From: Agarivorans sp. Alg241-V36
Lineage (GTDB): Bacteria; Pseudomonadota; Gammaproteobacteria; Enterobacterales; Celerinatantimonadaceae
Length of the DNA stretch: 64,000 bases
Assembly: GCF_900537085.1 (NCBI RefSeq)
Contig: NZ_UNRE01000005.1
Span: 292,542-356,541, forward strand
Direction: 5' to 3'
The notes under the pieces were generated by a model that saw nothing but the letters and a program-made list of their open reading frames with translations, was not told the origin of the DNA and did no database searches. The position numbers and the translations under genes are program-made. Shown here one piece after another: positions 16,998 to 25,835 of this stretch. Numbering within the stretch: position 1 is the first letter of the stretch; each line of letters starts with the position of its first letter.

Positions 16998-17030
16998 AAG
17001 CAACACGGCTCATCGTTGTGTTGCTTATTC
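16998..17030 (+). terminator. Terminator-like hairpin after the xylanase
   Basis: AAGCAACAC (16998-17006) pairs with GTGTTGCTT (17018-17026), followed by ATTCTT. It lies between the convergent xylanase and mepA genes. Confidence 0.5.
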
Positions 17031-17056
17031 TTGCCAATAGTGACTAAGGCTAAACA

Positions 17057-17896
17057 CTATTGCTTAACCTGTAGGTTCTCGACCAGTGGCATACAAGGTA
17101 GCGGTTTTACTTTTAAGGGTTTAGCCTTTTTAGGTTTAGTGAAACTAGGCGTTTTCCTCAATTGCTCCCTCCACCAGCTTAACTCTTCACAGCCGTGGCC
17201 TTTTGCAATGGGTTTTTGGTTGCTACAGAGATTGTCGCCAGCTGGACATACCAAACGTACGTGCATGTGCGAAGAGTGGCCCCACCAAGGGCGAATTTTT
17301 TGCAACCAGTCGTCATCTTGCTCACGTTCGTCGCATAGCTGTTGTTTGATTATCGGATTAATAAATATACGCGCGACACGCTGGTCTTGTGCGGCCACCT
17401 TTAGCATGGTTTTATGCTCATCTTTCCAAGTGTTTTTATTGATAACTAGGTTCTTTTTGTCTACCACACTAACCGCATAGGGGCTGGCAAGTTGCTTGGT
17501 TACTAGTAAGTCATCTTCTAGTCTTAGCCAAATATCAACATCTAAGCCAATTTGGTGGCTACTATGGCCATAGTTAAATTGGCCACCTCTTGGCATCGAC
17601 ATGTCTGCAATCAAAATATTGTTAATGCCTTGGCTGCGTAGTTGTTTAGCGTAATCACTCACGAAGGAAATAAGGCTTGGATGACCATAAAAGCGATGGC
17701 GTTGAGCGCGAATCACTTGATAGCCTTCGCCAGTTAAGGGAAGTGCTTTTGCTCCGGCAAGACAGCCGTTTGCGTAGCTGCCAATGGCCGCGGGTTGAGC
17801 TTGATAAGTGCTGGTGGCTTGCTCCCAAGGATTGTATTGGGCTTGTGTGGTGTAGCTAGTTGCAAGCAGCATTAATGCGGCAGGTAAACACTTCAT
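17057..17896 (-). CDS. mepA: Penicillin-insensitive murein endopeptidase MepA
   Basis: 279 residues from the ATG at 17896, which opens a signal peptide (MKCLPAALMLLATSYTTQAQ) and has GGGAGAG upstream; the frame stays open to 17986 but that extension has no such features. MepA is a periplasmic zinc endopeptidase that cuts D-Ala-meso-DAP cross-links in peptidoglycan. Diagnostic stretches are FYGHPSLISFV, MSMPRGGQFNYGHSSHQIG followed by LDVDIW (zinc ligands His and Asp), and the late WWGHSSHMHVRLVCP with another zinc-binding His. Length agrees with E. coli MepA (274). It is convergent with the xylanase gene, with no functional link evident. Confidence 0.92.
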   Translation of the reverse strand: MKCLPAALMLLATSYTTQAQYNPWEQATSTYQAQPAAIGSYANGCLAGAKALPLTGEGYQVIRAQRHRFYGHPSLISFVSDYAKQLRSQGINNILIADMSMPRGGQFNYGHSSHQIGLDVDIWLRLEDDLLVTKQLASPYAVSVVDKKNLVINKNTWKDEHKTMLKVAAQDQRVARIFINPIIKQQLCDEREQDDDWLQKIRPWWGHSSHMHVRLVCPAGDNLCSNQKPIAKGHGCEELSWWREQLRKTPSFTKPKKAKPLKVKPLPCMPLVENLQVKQ

Positions 17897-18034
17897 TCCG
17901 TTTGGCTCTCCCTTCATCATCCACCTGCTAGTGTAGTCGCCTTTGCCAGTGGTTTCAGTTACATTTATTTGCTGCGTTGATGACAATGTTTTGTAAGTCG
18001 TTGCTTGGTATTAATCAGTGATAAGAGAATGAGA

Positions 18035-18565
18035 ATGAGAATGGCGATTGTGCATGATGGGCAGAGCTTTACAACTGAGCGACTACAAGTAAACACCGTT
18101 TGCTATGAGCAGGTTATTAGTCAACAACCTAGCCTATTACCACGTATTGTTGAACTGTTACGGCCAGCAGTTGTAGAGGCCTTACCGCCGTATTTTCAAG
18201 AGATAAATAGTAACGAAGATGCTTTGCGGTGGTTAAGTACGGTGTGTGCAGAAAGCCAGTTGTTTACGGTTGTACTTAAGGGCCAAACGCTTCCTATGGG
18301 GTTTCTATTTGTTCACGAGCAAAGCGAAGACATTGTTCACATTGGCTATTTATTGGGAGAAGCTTACTGGCGACAAGGCTATGCCAGTGAGTTATTAAGT
18401 GGCTTTATTGCTTGGGCAAAACAACATACACCTTATCGCTGTTTAGTTGCTGGCTTGGATGAGAACAATCAAGCCTCTAAGGGCTTACTGCTGAAACTAG
18501 GTTTTAGCTTGCAAGCAAGTAGCGAAGAGAATACGCAAATATATCATTATAATATTCGACCTTGA
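18035..18565 (+). CDS. GNAT family N-acetyltransferase (RimJ/RimL-like)
   Basis: About 176 residues. Three in-frame ATGs (18029, 18035, 18041) follow an AAGAGA ribosome binding site; I take 18035 for its spacing, though 18041 is also plausible. The body fits a GNAT acetyltransferase: TTERLQV near the N-terminus, the central beta strand VHIGYLLGEAYWRQGYASEL containing the acetyl-CoA pyrophosphate-binding Q/R-x-x-G-x-A/G loop (RQGYAS), and the late NNQASKGLLLKLGF helix. It transfers an acetyl group from acetyl-CoA to an amine, with unknown substrate. It is divergent from mepA. Confidence 0.8.
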   Translation: MRMAIVHDGQSFTTERLQVNTVCYEQVISQQPSLLPRIVELLRPAVVEALPPYFQEINSNEDALRWLSTVCAESQLFTVVLKGQTLPMGFLFVHEQSEDIVHIGYLLGEAYWRQGYASELLSGFIAWAKQHTPYRCLVAGLDENNQASKGLLLKLGFSLQASSEENTQIYHYNIRP

Positions 18566-18721
18566 ACTAGCCTATGATCTGGCGATTTACCCTTATACCT
18601 ACCGAAATCAGCAAAAAGCTTCAAAGTTTAATCTAAGCAGTATTCTAGCGACAACGGTAATCTGCTTTAGTGTAAGCTAACACGCTGTATTTTATCTCTT
18701 TAACCCTTATCGAACGCTCTC

Positions 18722-19744
18722 ATGTTTAACTATTCTATTGCTGCTCTAGTCGCACTCACGGTGTTTGTTTCTCCCATACTCCACGCTAAAACCTTGCTTA
18801 AGCCAGAAGCTGACAGCTACTTCTCGATTACTGGAGGAAGTGGCATTACCCATTTAGATGATGGTGCAAGTGACGAACAGAAGAAGCAGCAGTTTCGCTC
18901 TTTTGATATTCGTTTCGCTCAGCACTTTCATAAAAATTGGCGGGTAGACTTAATTCACGCTAACGAGGGGCATCCCTACAATCACCATCGCGATGGTTTT
19001 TCTGCGCATGCCACTTATGTGTACGTTCCAGCTGATTGGTTTCGTTTAGAGATTGGCGCTGGGCCTTATATGTCTTTCGATACCACTATTGACGAAACTG
19101 GCCTAGAGCTTAATGAAAAGCGAGTAGGGGCAATGAGTACTTTAGCATTTATTTACCCGCTCAAACGTTTTAGCGAGAGTGCACATTTACGTTTGCAATT
19201 AAATAGTTACCTTATGGCTGCGCGTCCCAATGGCAACTCCTTATTAATTGGTGTGGGATGGGACATAGATAACACCGAATATCAGCGTAAGCAGACTAAG
19301 TACGAATGGTTTGATGATGCTTGGGTCTCCATTATCAATACTAAAATTAATCACGGCGGCCCAGAAACAAAGGTCGGTTACAGCTTTGATTTAGCAAAGC
19401 GCTTTCATAATAACTTGGCCTTATCGCTAGGTTACATTGACGAAGGTGGCTACAACGGCGCAACAGATCGTAGTGGTTTTACTACCCAGCTTTGGAAAGT
19501 GATTCCTTTAGGTAAGCGTTTTGAAGGGCGAATGGGCGGTGGTGGTTACTTTGTCGTGGATAAGGTAGAGCATACCAGCGCCTATGACTTAAAAGGCATT
19601 ATTAGTTTTGGGGCAAATTATTATCCTAGTTGGTCATTCTTTGAAGACGGCTACTTGGGCGTAAGCATTAGCCGAGTGATTGACCGCAAGGGTCACCAAG
19701 ATGATGCCGACTTGTTCCGTTTTAGTGTTGGTAAACGTTTCTAA
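18722..19744 (+). CDS. Outer-membrane beta-barrel protein with internal duplication
   Basis: 340 residues with a signal peptide ending LHA-22. The rest is alternating beta-strand sequence ending SVGKRF; a C-terminal phenylalanine is the usual outer-membrane insertion signal. The two halves look homologous: in the first, FHKNWRVDLIHANEGHPYN is followed by a RDGF strand; in the second, FHNNLALSLGYIDEGGYNG is followed by a RSGF strand. Each half then ends in a glycine-rich strand pair. It may be two eight-stranded barrels in tandem or one larger barrel from duplication. No family name comes to mind with confidence. It lies beside the PL7 lyase gene (convergent), so a role in oligosaccharide passage is possible but unproven. 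Confidence 0.6.
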   Translation: MFNYSIAALVALTVFVSPILHAKTLLKPEADSYFSITGGSGITHLDDGASDEQKKQQFRSFDIRFAQHFHKNWRVDLIHANEGHPYNHHRDGFSAHATYVYVPADWFRLEIGAGPYMSFDTTIDETGLELNEKRVGAMSTLAFIYPLKRFSESAHLRLQLNSYLMAARPNGNSLLIGVGWDIDNTEYQRKQTKYEWFDDAWVSIINTKINHGGPETKVGYSFDLAKRFHNNLALSLGYIDEGGYNGATDRSGFTTQLWKVIPLGKRFEGRMGGGGYFVVDKVEHTSAYDLKGIISFGANYYPSWSFFEDGYLGVSISRVIDRKGHQDDADLFRFSVGKRF

Positions 19745-19794
19745 AACTAATAGTGAGTTGATTTAATACTGGTAAACAACCACTGATGAATACG

Positions 19795-19833
19795 AAAAAG
19801 CGCGTTGAAGGCTTAGCTCCAACGCGCTTTTTT
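19795..19833. terminator. Bidirectional terminator between the barrel gene and the PL7 gene
   Basis: AAAAAGCGCGTTG (19795-19807) pairs perfectly with CAACGCGCTTTTT (19820-19832), with A-runs and T-runs on the two sides. It serves both convergent genes. Confidence 0.9.
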
Positions 19834-19856
19834 ATTTAAGCTACAACAAGGTGTGT

Positions 19857-20786
19857 TTATTTAGCGGCGTCGTGGCTTACATCTAAGCTATAAAAGGTTG
19901 CTTGAACGTAATCTTCTGGATCACCTGTGCGGTTTTGGTTGTAAACACCCGCTTTGAAATACATCCACTGATCTTCTAAGCCATAACCAGAGTTTTGCAT
20001 ATCTACTTTTTGCACAACATCTGCTTTGCCTTCGCGGCTTATGGTTACTGTCATATCAGTGCCATTGATGTCAATTTCATAAGAAAACTTCTCGCCCAAA
20101 GCGATACCGTCATCGTATGACTTAGGGATGTCTTTTTCTTTTTGCTTCCAGTAATTAGGTTTAGTTGGGCCAATCATTGGGAAGATTATGTCGTCTCCAC
20201 CGTTAGGCTCGTGGCTTATCCATACTGAACCGGTTTCGTGGTTAGGCAGTTTACGGTAGTAAATCTTAACTGGCTCGTCATCTGGTGCGTGAATTTGGCC
20301 AATAATAACGCGGCCTTGTTGCCAAATTTCACCGGTAGAGGTGACGTGGTCAACCGAAAGGGTGGCTTTTAGATTACCATCGACACCAGCGGCATCTTTT
20401 AGAGAATCTGCTGAAACGTTGTGACCAAATACCCAGTTGTTACCATTTACGCCTTTTGTTTTGTGGCTGGTATTGCCACAACGCATCATTTCACGAAGCT
20501 CTGAGCGAACATATTTAGTATTTTTAGAGGTTCTTATCCCCTGAACAGGAGAGCGGAAAACAACACCGTCTTTTGCTTCATTCACGTAAAAGTAATCAGC
20601 GTGCATTGCACCTTTAGCGATTTCTTTTTCACTGAATTCAGTAGGGCGATCTCCATTGTCTAAAGACACTGGTAATGTCACTTTCCAACAGGATAGGTCT
20701 AGCACCTCTGCTGGTGTGGTATTAGCGGCGGATACGCTTGTGCTTAAAGCACCTAGCATCATAACAACAAGAGTTTTTACTTTCAT
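19857..20786 (-). CDS. Secreted alginate lyase, PL7 family
   Basis: 309 residues with a signal peptide ending VSA-20, then a single catalytic domain. The three PL7 signatures are present: YVRSELREM (about 92-100), IIGQIHA (161-167) and YFKAGVYNQ (276-284). These supply the catalytic Arg, Gln, His and Tyr for beta-elimination of alginate, leaving unsaturated uronates. The QIH form is usually associated with polyG or mixed specificity. The mature enzyme acts outside the cell or in the periplasm. It is closely related to the catalytic part of the modular lyase at 38354 but lacks its binding modules. A TTGTATTACAA site lies 31 bp upstream, like those beside the gntR gene at 37098. Confidence 0.95.
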   Translation of the reverse strand: MKVKTLVVMMLGALSTSVSAANTTPAEVLDLSCWKVTLPVSLDNGDRPTEFSEKEIAKGAMHADYFYVNEAKDGVVFRSPVQGIRTSKNTKYVRSELREMMRCGNTSHKTKGVNGNNWVFGHNVSADSLKDAAGVDGNLKATLSVDHVTSTGEIWQQGRVIIGQIHAPDDEPVKIYYRKLPNHETGSVWISHEPNGGDDIIFPMIGPTKPNYWKQKEKDIPKSYDDGIALGEKFSYEIDINGTDMTVTISREGKADVVQKVDMQNSGYGLEDQWMYFKAGVYNQNRTGDPEDYVQATFYSLDVSHDAAK

Positions 20787-21134
20787 AAGCTTGCCTTCAA
20801 CGATTCAGGTTAATATTTGTATTACAATAATGCCAAGATACCTCTAGTCAAAAACTAAGGTCAATTAGAGGTTTTGCTAAATGAGACATCAAACTGTTTT
20901 GCTTCAAATAATGTGCGCTTAGCCGAAGATATACCTCATAGTAAAACCAAACGCTTAGGCTGAAGTAACCCTGATTAAGTTATTTCTGAAATGATTTTAG
21001 CGGCAATTATCGCTGCCAATAGTTGTTTCTAGCTGAATTTTTAAGCCTGGGCTTAGGGCGTCTATAGCAACTACAGCCGCAGTAATAATAGCTACACTTA
21101 GACAAGTTATTAGAGGGAATTATCGAGGGAAAGC
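20787..21134. other. Divergent intergenic region, PL7 gene / GFA gene
   Basis: 348 bp without a gene. It holds the PL7 promoter with the operator-like site at 20817-20827. The rest shows no hairpin, repeat or ORF that I can support. Confidence 0.5.
20817..20827. promoter_or_regulatory. Candidate alginate-regulon operator (TTGTA-T-TACAA)
   Basis: TTGTATTACAA is an inverted repeat with a one-base centre, 31 bp upstream of the PL7 start codon (minus strand). Similar sites occur at 36680-36690 and 36860-36870 beside the SSS symporter and gntR genes, so the local GntR-family regulator is the likely ligand. Confidence 0.5.
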
Positions 21135-21563
21135 ATGCAAGAATCCCATACAGAGGGGAGCTGCTTATGTGGCGAAGTGCGTTACCAAATAAGTGGGAAC
21201 TTAAACATTTTTCAGTATTGTCACTGCTCTCGCTGTCGCAAGTTCACTGGTAGCGCTCATGCCGCCAATTTGTTTGTATTACCCAGCCAGTTCCGCTGGT
21301 TGGCTGGGGAAGCAGGAGTTAGGCAGTATCATCCGCAACATACTAAATACTTTGCTACTGCATTTTGTCTCACTTGTGGCTCGTCTTTGCCTTGGTTAGC
21401 TAAAACCGGTAAAACCATGGTGATACCGGCAGGTACTTTGGACCAACACCCCAACATACAACCCACTCAAAATATTTTCTGTGCTTACAAAGCACCTTGG
21501 TTTGTAGACAGCCAGCAACTCCCGCAGTTTGATGCATTGCCACCACGTAAACCTAGAGCATGA
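21135..21563 (+). CDS. GFA (glutathione-dependent formaldehyde-activating/CENP-V) family protein
   Basis: 142 residues, beginning GSCLCGEVRYQISG as in the GFA family. Zinc-binding cysteines are visible as C10-x-C12, the YCHCSRCRKFTGS cluster (C29, C31, C34) and C78-x-x-C81 in CLTCGSSLPW. The family includes proteins proposed to help form S-hydroxymethylglutathione, but most members have no proven activity. It is cytoplasmic, with no signal peptide. It stands 92 bp ahead of a dienelactone hydrolase-like gene on the same strand; co-transcription is possible. Confidence 0.85.
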   Translation: MQESHTEGSCLCGEVRYQISGNLNIFQYCHCSRCRKFTGSAHAANLFVLPSQFRWLAGEAGVRQYHPQHTKYFATAFCLTCGSSLPWLAKTGKTMVIPAGTLDQHPNIQPTQNIFCAYKAPWFVDSQQLPQFDALPPRKPRA

Positions 21564-21655
21564 CTTAAGTGATCTAAGCTACAGTTTGTAAAGTACTAGT
21601 AAGTGTAATTATTTGAGCTAAAGTAATACATTAACCAAAAGGATAGGAGCTAGTG

Positions 21656-22570
21656 ATGGAAACACCAATGACCGGACAGCAACAAAGCAAACCTCAGTAT
21701 GCGATTCCTCAAGAGGCTTTTGATTGGTACGACGAATACGCCCATGGCCTGATTGACCGCCGCACCTTTTTAGCCCGTTTATCTAAATTGGCCGCAGTGG
21801 GTTTTTCCATGGCAGTGTTGTCGTCTGCTTTGTTACCCAACTACGCACTAGCGGAACAAGTGTCGTTTAACGACCCGGATATTAAAGCGCAGTTTGCTAC
21901 CTTTGATTCCCCCAAGGGTTATGGGGAAGGGCGAGGCTATTTAGTAATGCCAACTAACTTGGAAGCAAGTGCACCTGTGGTTTTGGTGATTCACGAAAAC
22001 CGAGGGCTTAATCCTTATGTTAAAGATGTAGCACGACGTTTAGCTAAACAAGGCTTTATCGCTTTTGCGCCAGACGCACTGCATAGCTTGGGCGGCTATC
22101 CTGGTAATGATGACGAAGGGCGGAGCATGCAGAAGTCATTAGATCGCGCCAAAATTGAACAAGACTTTCTGGCAGCTGCGAGTTTCTTAAAAAGCCACTC
22201 TGCTAGTAACGGCAAGTTAGGAGCAGTTGGTTTTTGTTTTGGTGGTTATGTTGTAAACATGTTGGCTGCGCGCATGGGTACTGAGCTTAACGCAGGCGTT
22301 CCGTTTTACGGAACCCCAGCAGCAAAAGAGTTAAGAGCCAATATTAAAGCTCCTTTGCAAATTCAGTTAGCGGAGTTAGATAAACGAGTGAACGCCACTT
22401 GGCCGGAGTACGAGCAAGATTTACTGGCTAATAATGTCGACTTTGATATGCATATGTACTCGCAAGCTAATCATGGCTTTCATAACGACTCCACTGGGCG
22501 TTATGACAAAGACAACGCTGAGCTTGCGTGGAATAGAACCATAGCCTTCTTTAAACAGCATTTAGCTTAA
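21656..22570 (+). CDS. Dienelactone hydrolase family protein with Tat-like leader
   Basis: 304 residues from the ATG at 21656, preceded by AGGAGC; the GTG one codon upstream is less likely. The N-terminal 67 residues contain a twin-arginine motif (IDRRTFLARL, Arg35-Arg36), then a hydrophobic stretch ending NYALA, so the protein is probably exported folded. The alpha/beta-hydrolase domain follows, with nucleophile Cys194 in GFCFGG, an acidic LAELDKRVN loop and QANHGFH supplying the histidine. This Cys-Asp-His triad is that of dienelactone hydrolases. The natural substrate in such exported relatives is not known. A terminator follows at 22582. Confidence 0.85.
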   Translation: METPMTGQQQSKPQYAIPQEAFDWYDEYAHGLIDRRTFLARLSKLAAVGFSMAVLSSALLPNYALAEQVSFNDPDIKAQFATFDSPKGYGEGRGYLVMPTNLEASAPVVLVIHENRGLNPYVKDVARRLAKQGFIAFAPDALHSLGGYPGNDDEGRSMQKSLDRAKIEQDFLAAASFLKSHSASNGKLGAVGFCFGGYVVNMLAARMGTELNAGVPFYGTPAAKELRANIKAPLQIQLAELDKRVNATWPEYEQDLLANNVDFDMHMYSQANHGFHNDSTGRYDKDNAELAWNRTIAFFKQHLA

Positions 22571-22581
22571 AAATCCTAAAT

Positions 22582-22617
22582 AGGGCTTTGCTTTATAGTT
22601 TTAGCCAAGCCCTTTTT
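22582..22617 (+). terminator. Terminator after the dienelactone hydrolase gene
   Basis: AGGGCTT with GC nearby on the left pairs with GC and AAGCCCT on the right, and a T-run follows. It sits directly after the stop codon. Confidence 0.65.
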
Positions 22618-22756
22618 GTTCAAATATTGCTTTCTGCGGTATCTGCAAACTTCGTTTTCCATTTTAATTAGTCAGTTACTGATGAATAAGTTATTTGTTA
22701 GTGTTTTAATTAAGCCCAATTTTGAGCTTTAGTAACCATTAGCGAATTTACCCAAC

Positions 22757-23680
22757 ATGACCAAATGCTTTGACATCATAGGCGCTCCCTTTAATCACTT
22801 AGGCTGCGTTACTACCAGACAAAACACTGTGGATGGCTTTAGGCAAGCTAGCCGAGATTCGTGGCTAGGATTATCTAATTGGATGGATGTTAGAAATACC
22901 CGCTGGAATGCGGATATTAAAGATTGTGGTGATGTAACTCCTTCAAGTGAAGTATTGAGCTTGCTTGACTCAGATAGAAAAATAAACGCTTTGATGGACT
23001 ATGGAAACGCGCTTAAAAGCACTGTGCTCAATAGTTTTTATGAAGGACGTATTCCAGTAACCATTGGTGGTGATCACTCTATTGCTGTTGGCACACTTCA
23101 AGCGGTGATGGCGTTTTATCAAAAGCAACAGGCTAAAAAGGTGGCGGTAATATGGGTGGACGCTCACGCCGATTGTAATAATAAGCTTGATGGTAATTTG
23201 CATGGCAAGCCTTTAGCAATGCTAATGGATAAATACCCGGAAAAAGATTGGTCAATCGACCCTGAATTAGTGGTTGATCCTCAGGATGTTTTTTACATTG
23301 GGGTGCGTGATGTGATGCCCAACGAACAACGGTTGATTAGCGAATTGGGTATTCGTCATTATGACATGCCAAGCATAGATAACTTAGGAATAAACGGCGT
23401 TATTACTGCTTTGATGGCTGAGCTAAATGACAACTACGATCATATCTATTTGTCCTTTGATTACGATGCGCTAGACGGCAGTATTTATAGAGCGTGCGCT
23501 ACGCCTAACGTAGGTGGATTAAGTGCCAGAGAGGCAATTCATTTAGTCTATTCTGTTGCATCTAGCCCTAAATTTGTCGGCGCTGATTTTGTAGAATACA
23601 TGCCTGAACTGGATGACAATGGAGTATCCAAAGAGTTGATGATTAAGCTGATAGATGCAGTGTGGGGGTTTAGAACCTAA
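22757..23680 (+). CDS. Arginase/agmatinase/formimidoylglutamase family hydrolase
   Basis: 307 residues of full ureohydrolase length. The manganese-binding motifs are complete: GGDHS (first His), DAHAD, and FDYDALD (D-x-D-x-x-D). GADFVEYMPELD near the end matches the partial family member at the left edge of the window. It hydrolyses a guanidino- or formimino-compound; which one is not clear from the sequence. Its stop codon overlaps the start of the following GNAT gene by one base (TAATG), so the two are translationally coupled. The operon suggests turnover and acetylation of an amine or amino acid, which is an inference. Confidence 0.85.
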   Translation: MTKCFDIIGAPFNHLGCVTTRQNTVDGFRQASRDSWLGLSNWMDVRNTRWNADIKDCGDVTPSSEVLSLLDSDRKINALMDYGNALKSTVLNSFYEGRIPVTIGGDHSIAVGTLQAVMAFYQKQQAKKVAVIWVDAHADCNNKLDGNLHGKPLAMLMDKYPEKDWSIDPELVVDPQDVFYIGVRDVMPNEQRLISELGIRHYDMPSIDNLGINGVITALMAELNDNYDHIYLSFDYDALDGSIYRACATPNVGGLSAREAIHLVYSVASSPKFVGADFVEYMPELDDNGVSKELMIKLIDAVWGFRT

Positions 23681-24144
23681 TGATTCAGTTACGAGCGATG
23701 ACCACTAAGGAGTTTCCGGCCTACTGCGATTATTTTGTTGCTGATTACAGCCGCGATATTGTAAAGAATCAAGGTCTCTCTAATGCAAAGGCGCTTGAGG
23801 TAGCTAAACAAACACTAGAACAAAGCTTTCCGCAAGGGGTAGAAAGCCAAGGCCAGCAACTGTTGTGTATCGAGCATGGTACAGCACTAGTTGGTTACTT
23901 ATGGCATTCAATTAATTTGAGTGACAATTCTAGCTATATTTATGACTTTTATATTTTCCCTCGTGAGCGTAACAAAGGCTTCGGAAAGCTAGCTATTGAG
24001 GCGCTAGAACTAATGTTAGCCGCTAGTGGAGTACAACAGATTAAGTTAAGAGTAGCCTTTCATAATCAGCGTGCGTTAAAGCTTTATGAAGAAGTGGGTT
24101 TTACAGTTACGGGTTACAACATGTCAAAATCTCTTAGTCAGTAG
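23680..24144 (+). CDS. GNAT family N-acetyltransferase
   Basis: 154 residues with the full GNAT core: the IYDFYIFPRERNKGFGKLAIEAL segment holds the acetyl-CoA binding R-x-x-G-x-G loop, and AFHNQRALKLYEEVGFTVTGYNM is the standard C-terminal motif B. Translation is coupled to the ureohydrolase gene by a one-base overlap. The acceptor is unknown, but an amine generated by, or feeding, the upstream enzyme is a sensible guess. No promoter of its own is visible. Confidence 0.85.
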   Translation: MIQLRAMTTKEFPAYCDYFVADYSRDIVKNQGLSNAKALEVAKQTLEQSFPQGVESQGQQLLCIEHGTALVGYLWHSINLSDNSSYIYDFYIFPRERNKGFGKLAIEALELMLAASGVQQIKLRVAFHNQRALKLYEEVGFTVTGYNMSKSLSQ

Positions 24145-24174
24145 CGCAGTAGAATTTATGCAGTACTAAGTTTT

Positions 24175-24309
24175 ATGGAAGCGCTTAGCTTTGAGCAAAA
24201 TTTTCAGGCAATGAGTTGCAAAGGTGCTCAATATAAAGGCGTTTTTACCAATGCAGTAAAAAACACGGGCATTTCGAACCATGGTTACTCGCTGCGGTTA
24301 TTCACGTAA
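24175..24309 (+). pseudogene. Decayed 5' fragment of an ada-like gene
   Basis: The first about 105 bases are roughly 85% identical, without gaps, to the start of the intact ada-like gene at 25836. In translation MEALSFEQNFQAMSCKGAQY matches MEPLSFEQKYQAMSRKDAQY. Homology then fades, the zinc cysteines (Cys35, Cys39) are lost and a stop ends the 44-codon frame. Weak similarity may go on to about 24390 (GGCCTAAAAT against AGCCTAAAAT). It is a direct repeat of the true gene, with the BamA-like gene between the copies. Confidence 0.8.
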
Positions 24310-24413
24310 GTGGCTACGTTAGCATTAGGCCTAAAATGGGATCTATATTAGCCAGCTACCGCAACAGCAACTAGTATATTGGGGCTTTAAAACAGCTATA
24401 GGAAACAGCCAAT

Positions 24414-25586
24414 CTAGAATCCTGTGCCCATGCTAAAGTAAACAGCCGTGTCCTGTCGACTAAAAGCCAAATCCATTCCTAGATGAATGCCGTAGCGGCG
24501 GGCGATCTGGTAGCGAAAACCCGCTCCGAAGGCGTCTAATGTTTCACTAGTGCTTTTAATGCTTTCTTCTTTTGTTTTACCAATGCCGTAAAATCCAGAC
24601 ACAATCCAACGATTAGTGATGTTGTAACTGAGTTGAGTTTGTAAAGTTGCCACTTGATCGCCTTGATAGCGATAAGCCGCTATACCCCTTAAACCAATGT
24701 AAGGTTTGCTGGTGGGCGACAAATTATTCTGATCACTGTTTAAGGATTGGTAATTACCCGCCAGACCTAAGGTCCACTTCTTGGCGAGTGGGAAATAGCT
24801 CTCGCCATCAAGCTCTAAGGTATCGTAGTTATGATCGCCACCTAAACTTTCGCGATAAACCATGTACTCAGCGGCTACCGAGTATCCTTTAGTGGGGTAA
24901 AACAAGTTGTTGCGGGTGTCGTATTCGGCCAGTAAACCTAGTCCTGAGTTATTGGTTTTATTACCCATGGTGTAATTTAAAATGGCATCAATTATTTGAT
25001 TGTCAGAAGAAATTTGGGTACTAGACCAAGTTTGTTTTAAGCCTAGCATTAAAGGTGTTTTAGCTACTCTAAATTGTAACTGCTGGATACCAGCAACGCC
25101 CTTCGTATTAGTGTTAAAGCGAATCGCTTTATCACTGGGCAATAAGCCACCCAAATCGTTATAAATGTCTACCTTAAACTGACCCACACCGATGCCTCCG
25201 GTGTAACGAATGCTGTCGTTCAACCAAGAGTGCCGGTGTCCTGCAAAGGCGAGCCAGCTGCCATTTTCTGTACCAGCTGCGCCCACTACTGTTACTGCTG
25301 GAGGCACTAATTGAGCACCACCATTTAAAGATGTAAGCGCTTGCTGTTTGCGATAGTTCTTTTCTTTTTCCGACTCATGCAAAAATACTCCTGCTACACC
25401 ACCGCCATAACCCAGTGCTGGTTCGGTTATTAGAATTGGAACTGGCAAAAAACCATAGGCGTTTTCCGCCAAATGATGTCCTAGATCGAACTGCCCATCA
25501 ATGGGGTCGATAAAGGATGCAAAGGCTTGAGCCGAGAAAGTGCAAAATGTAGTGAAAAGCAATTGTCGAAAATAGTGTTTAGACAT
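24414..25586 (-). CDS. BamA/TamA-like (D15 surface antigen) outer-membrane protein
   Basis: 390 residues from the ATG at 25586, chosen because it opens a signal peptide (MSKHYFRQLLFTTFCTFSAQAFA); upstream in-frame codons to 25661 add unlikely sequence. The mature part is rich in beta strands and ends YFSMGTGF with a terminal phenylalanine. Features seen in small D15/BamA-like proteins are NSGLGLLAEYDTRNNLFYPTKGY followed by paired strands, and GFGAGFRYQIARRYGIHLGMDLAF near the end. There are no POTRA domains, so it is a short barrel-only member of unknown role. It lies between the decayed ada fragment and the intact ada gene. Confidence 0.75.
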   Translation of the reverse strand: MSKHYFRQLLFTTFCTFSAQAFASFIDPIDGQFDLGHHLAENAYGFLPVPILITEPALGYGGGVAGVFLHESEKEKNYRKQQALTSLNGGAQLVPPAVTVVGAAGTENGSWLAFAGHRHSWLNDSIRYTGGIGVGQFKVDIYNDLGGLLPSDKAIRFNTNTKGVAGIQQLQFRVAKTPLMLGLKQTWSSTQISSDNQIIDAILNYTMGNKTNNSGLGLLAEYDTRNNLFYPTKGYSVAAEYMVYRESLGGDHNYDTLELDGESYFPLAKKWTLGLAGNYQSLNSDQNNLSPTSKPYIGLRGIAAYRYQGDQVATLQTQLSYNITNRWIVSGFYGIGKTKEESIKSTSETLDAFGAGFRYQIARRYGIHLGMDLAFSRQDTAVYFSMGTGF

Positions 25587-25835
25587 ATCGGCGCGAGCTA
25601 CTCTGATCATTACTCGATAAGAAATAAAGGCAGTAAATCGCGGGTTGCTGAAGGCTGCCAACTAATAAGCGGGCAGTGTAAACAGAGATGGCTCTATGCT
25701 TAACTCACATTTGTAGGACCTAATCCTCAGTTGGCTATCTTATTAACCTGCAAAAATACTTGTTAAGTTTTCGGTAGTCATATTCGGCAAACTTGCTAAT
25801 GTTGTTTTAGATTTAGTTAGTACAGTGAGAGAGTC

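Noticed and set aside
7073-17056. An LPMO gene to accept electrons from the dihaem proteins
   Set aside because: No protein in the locus, or elsewhere in the window, begins with a mature His or shows AA10 features. If such a partner exists it lies outside.
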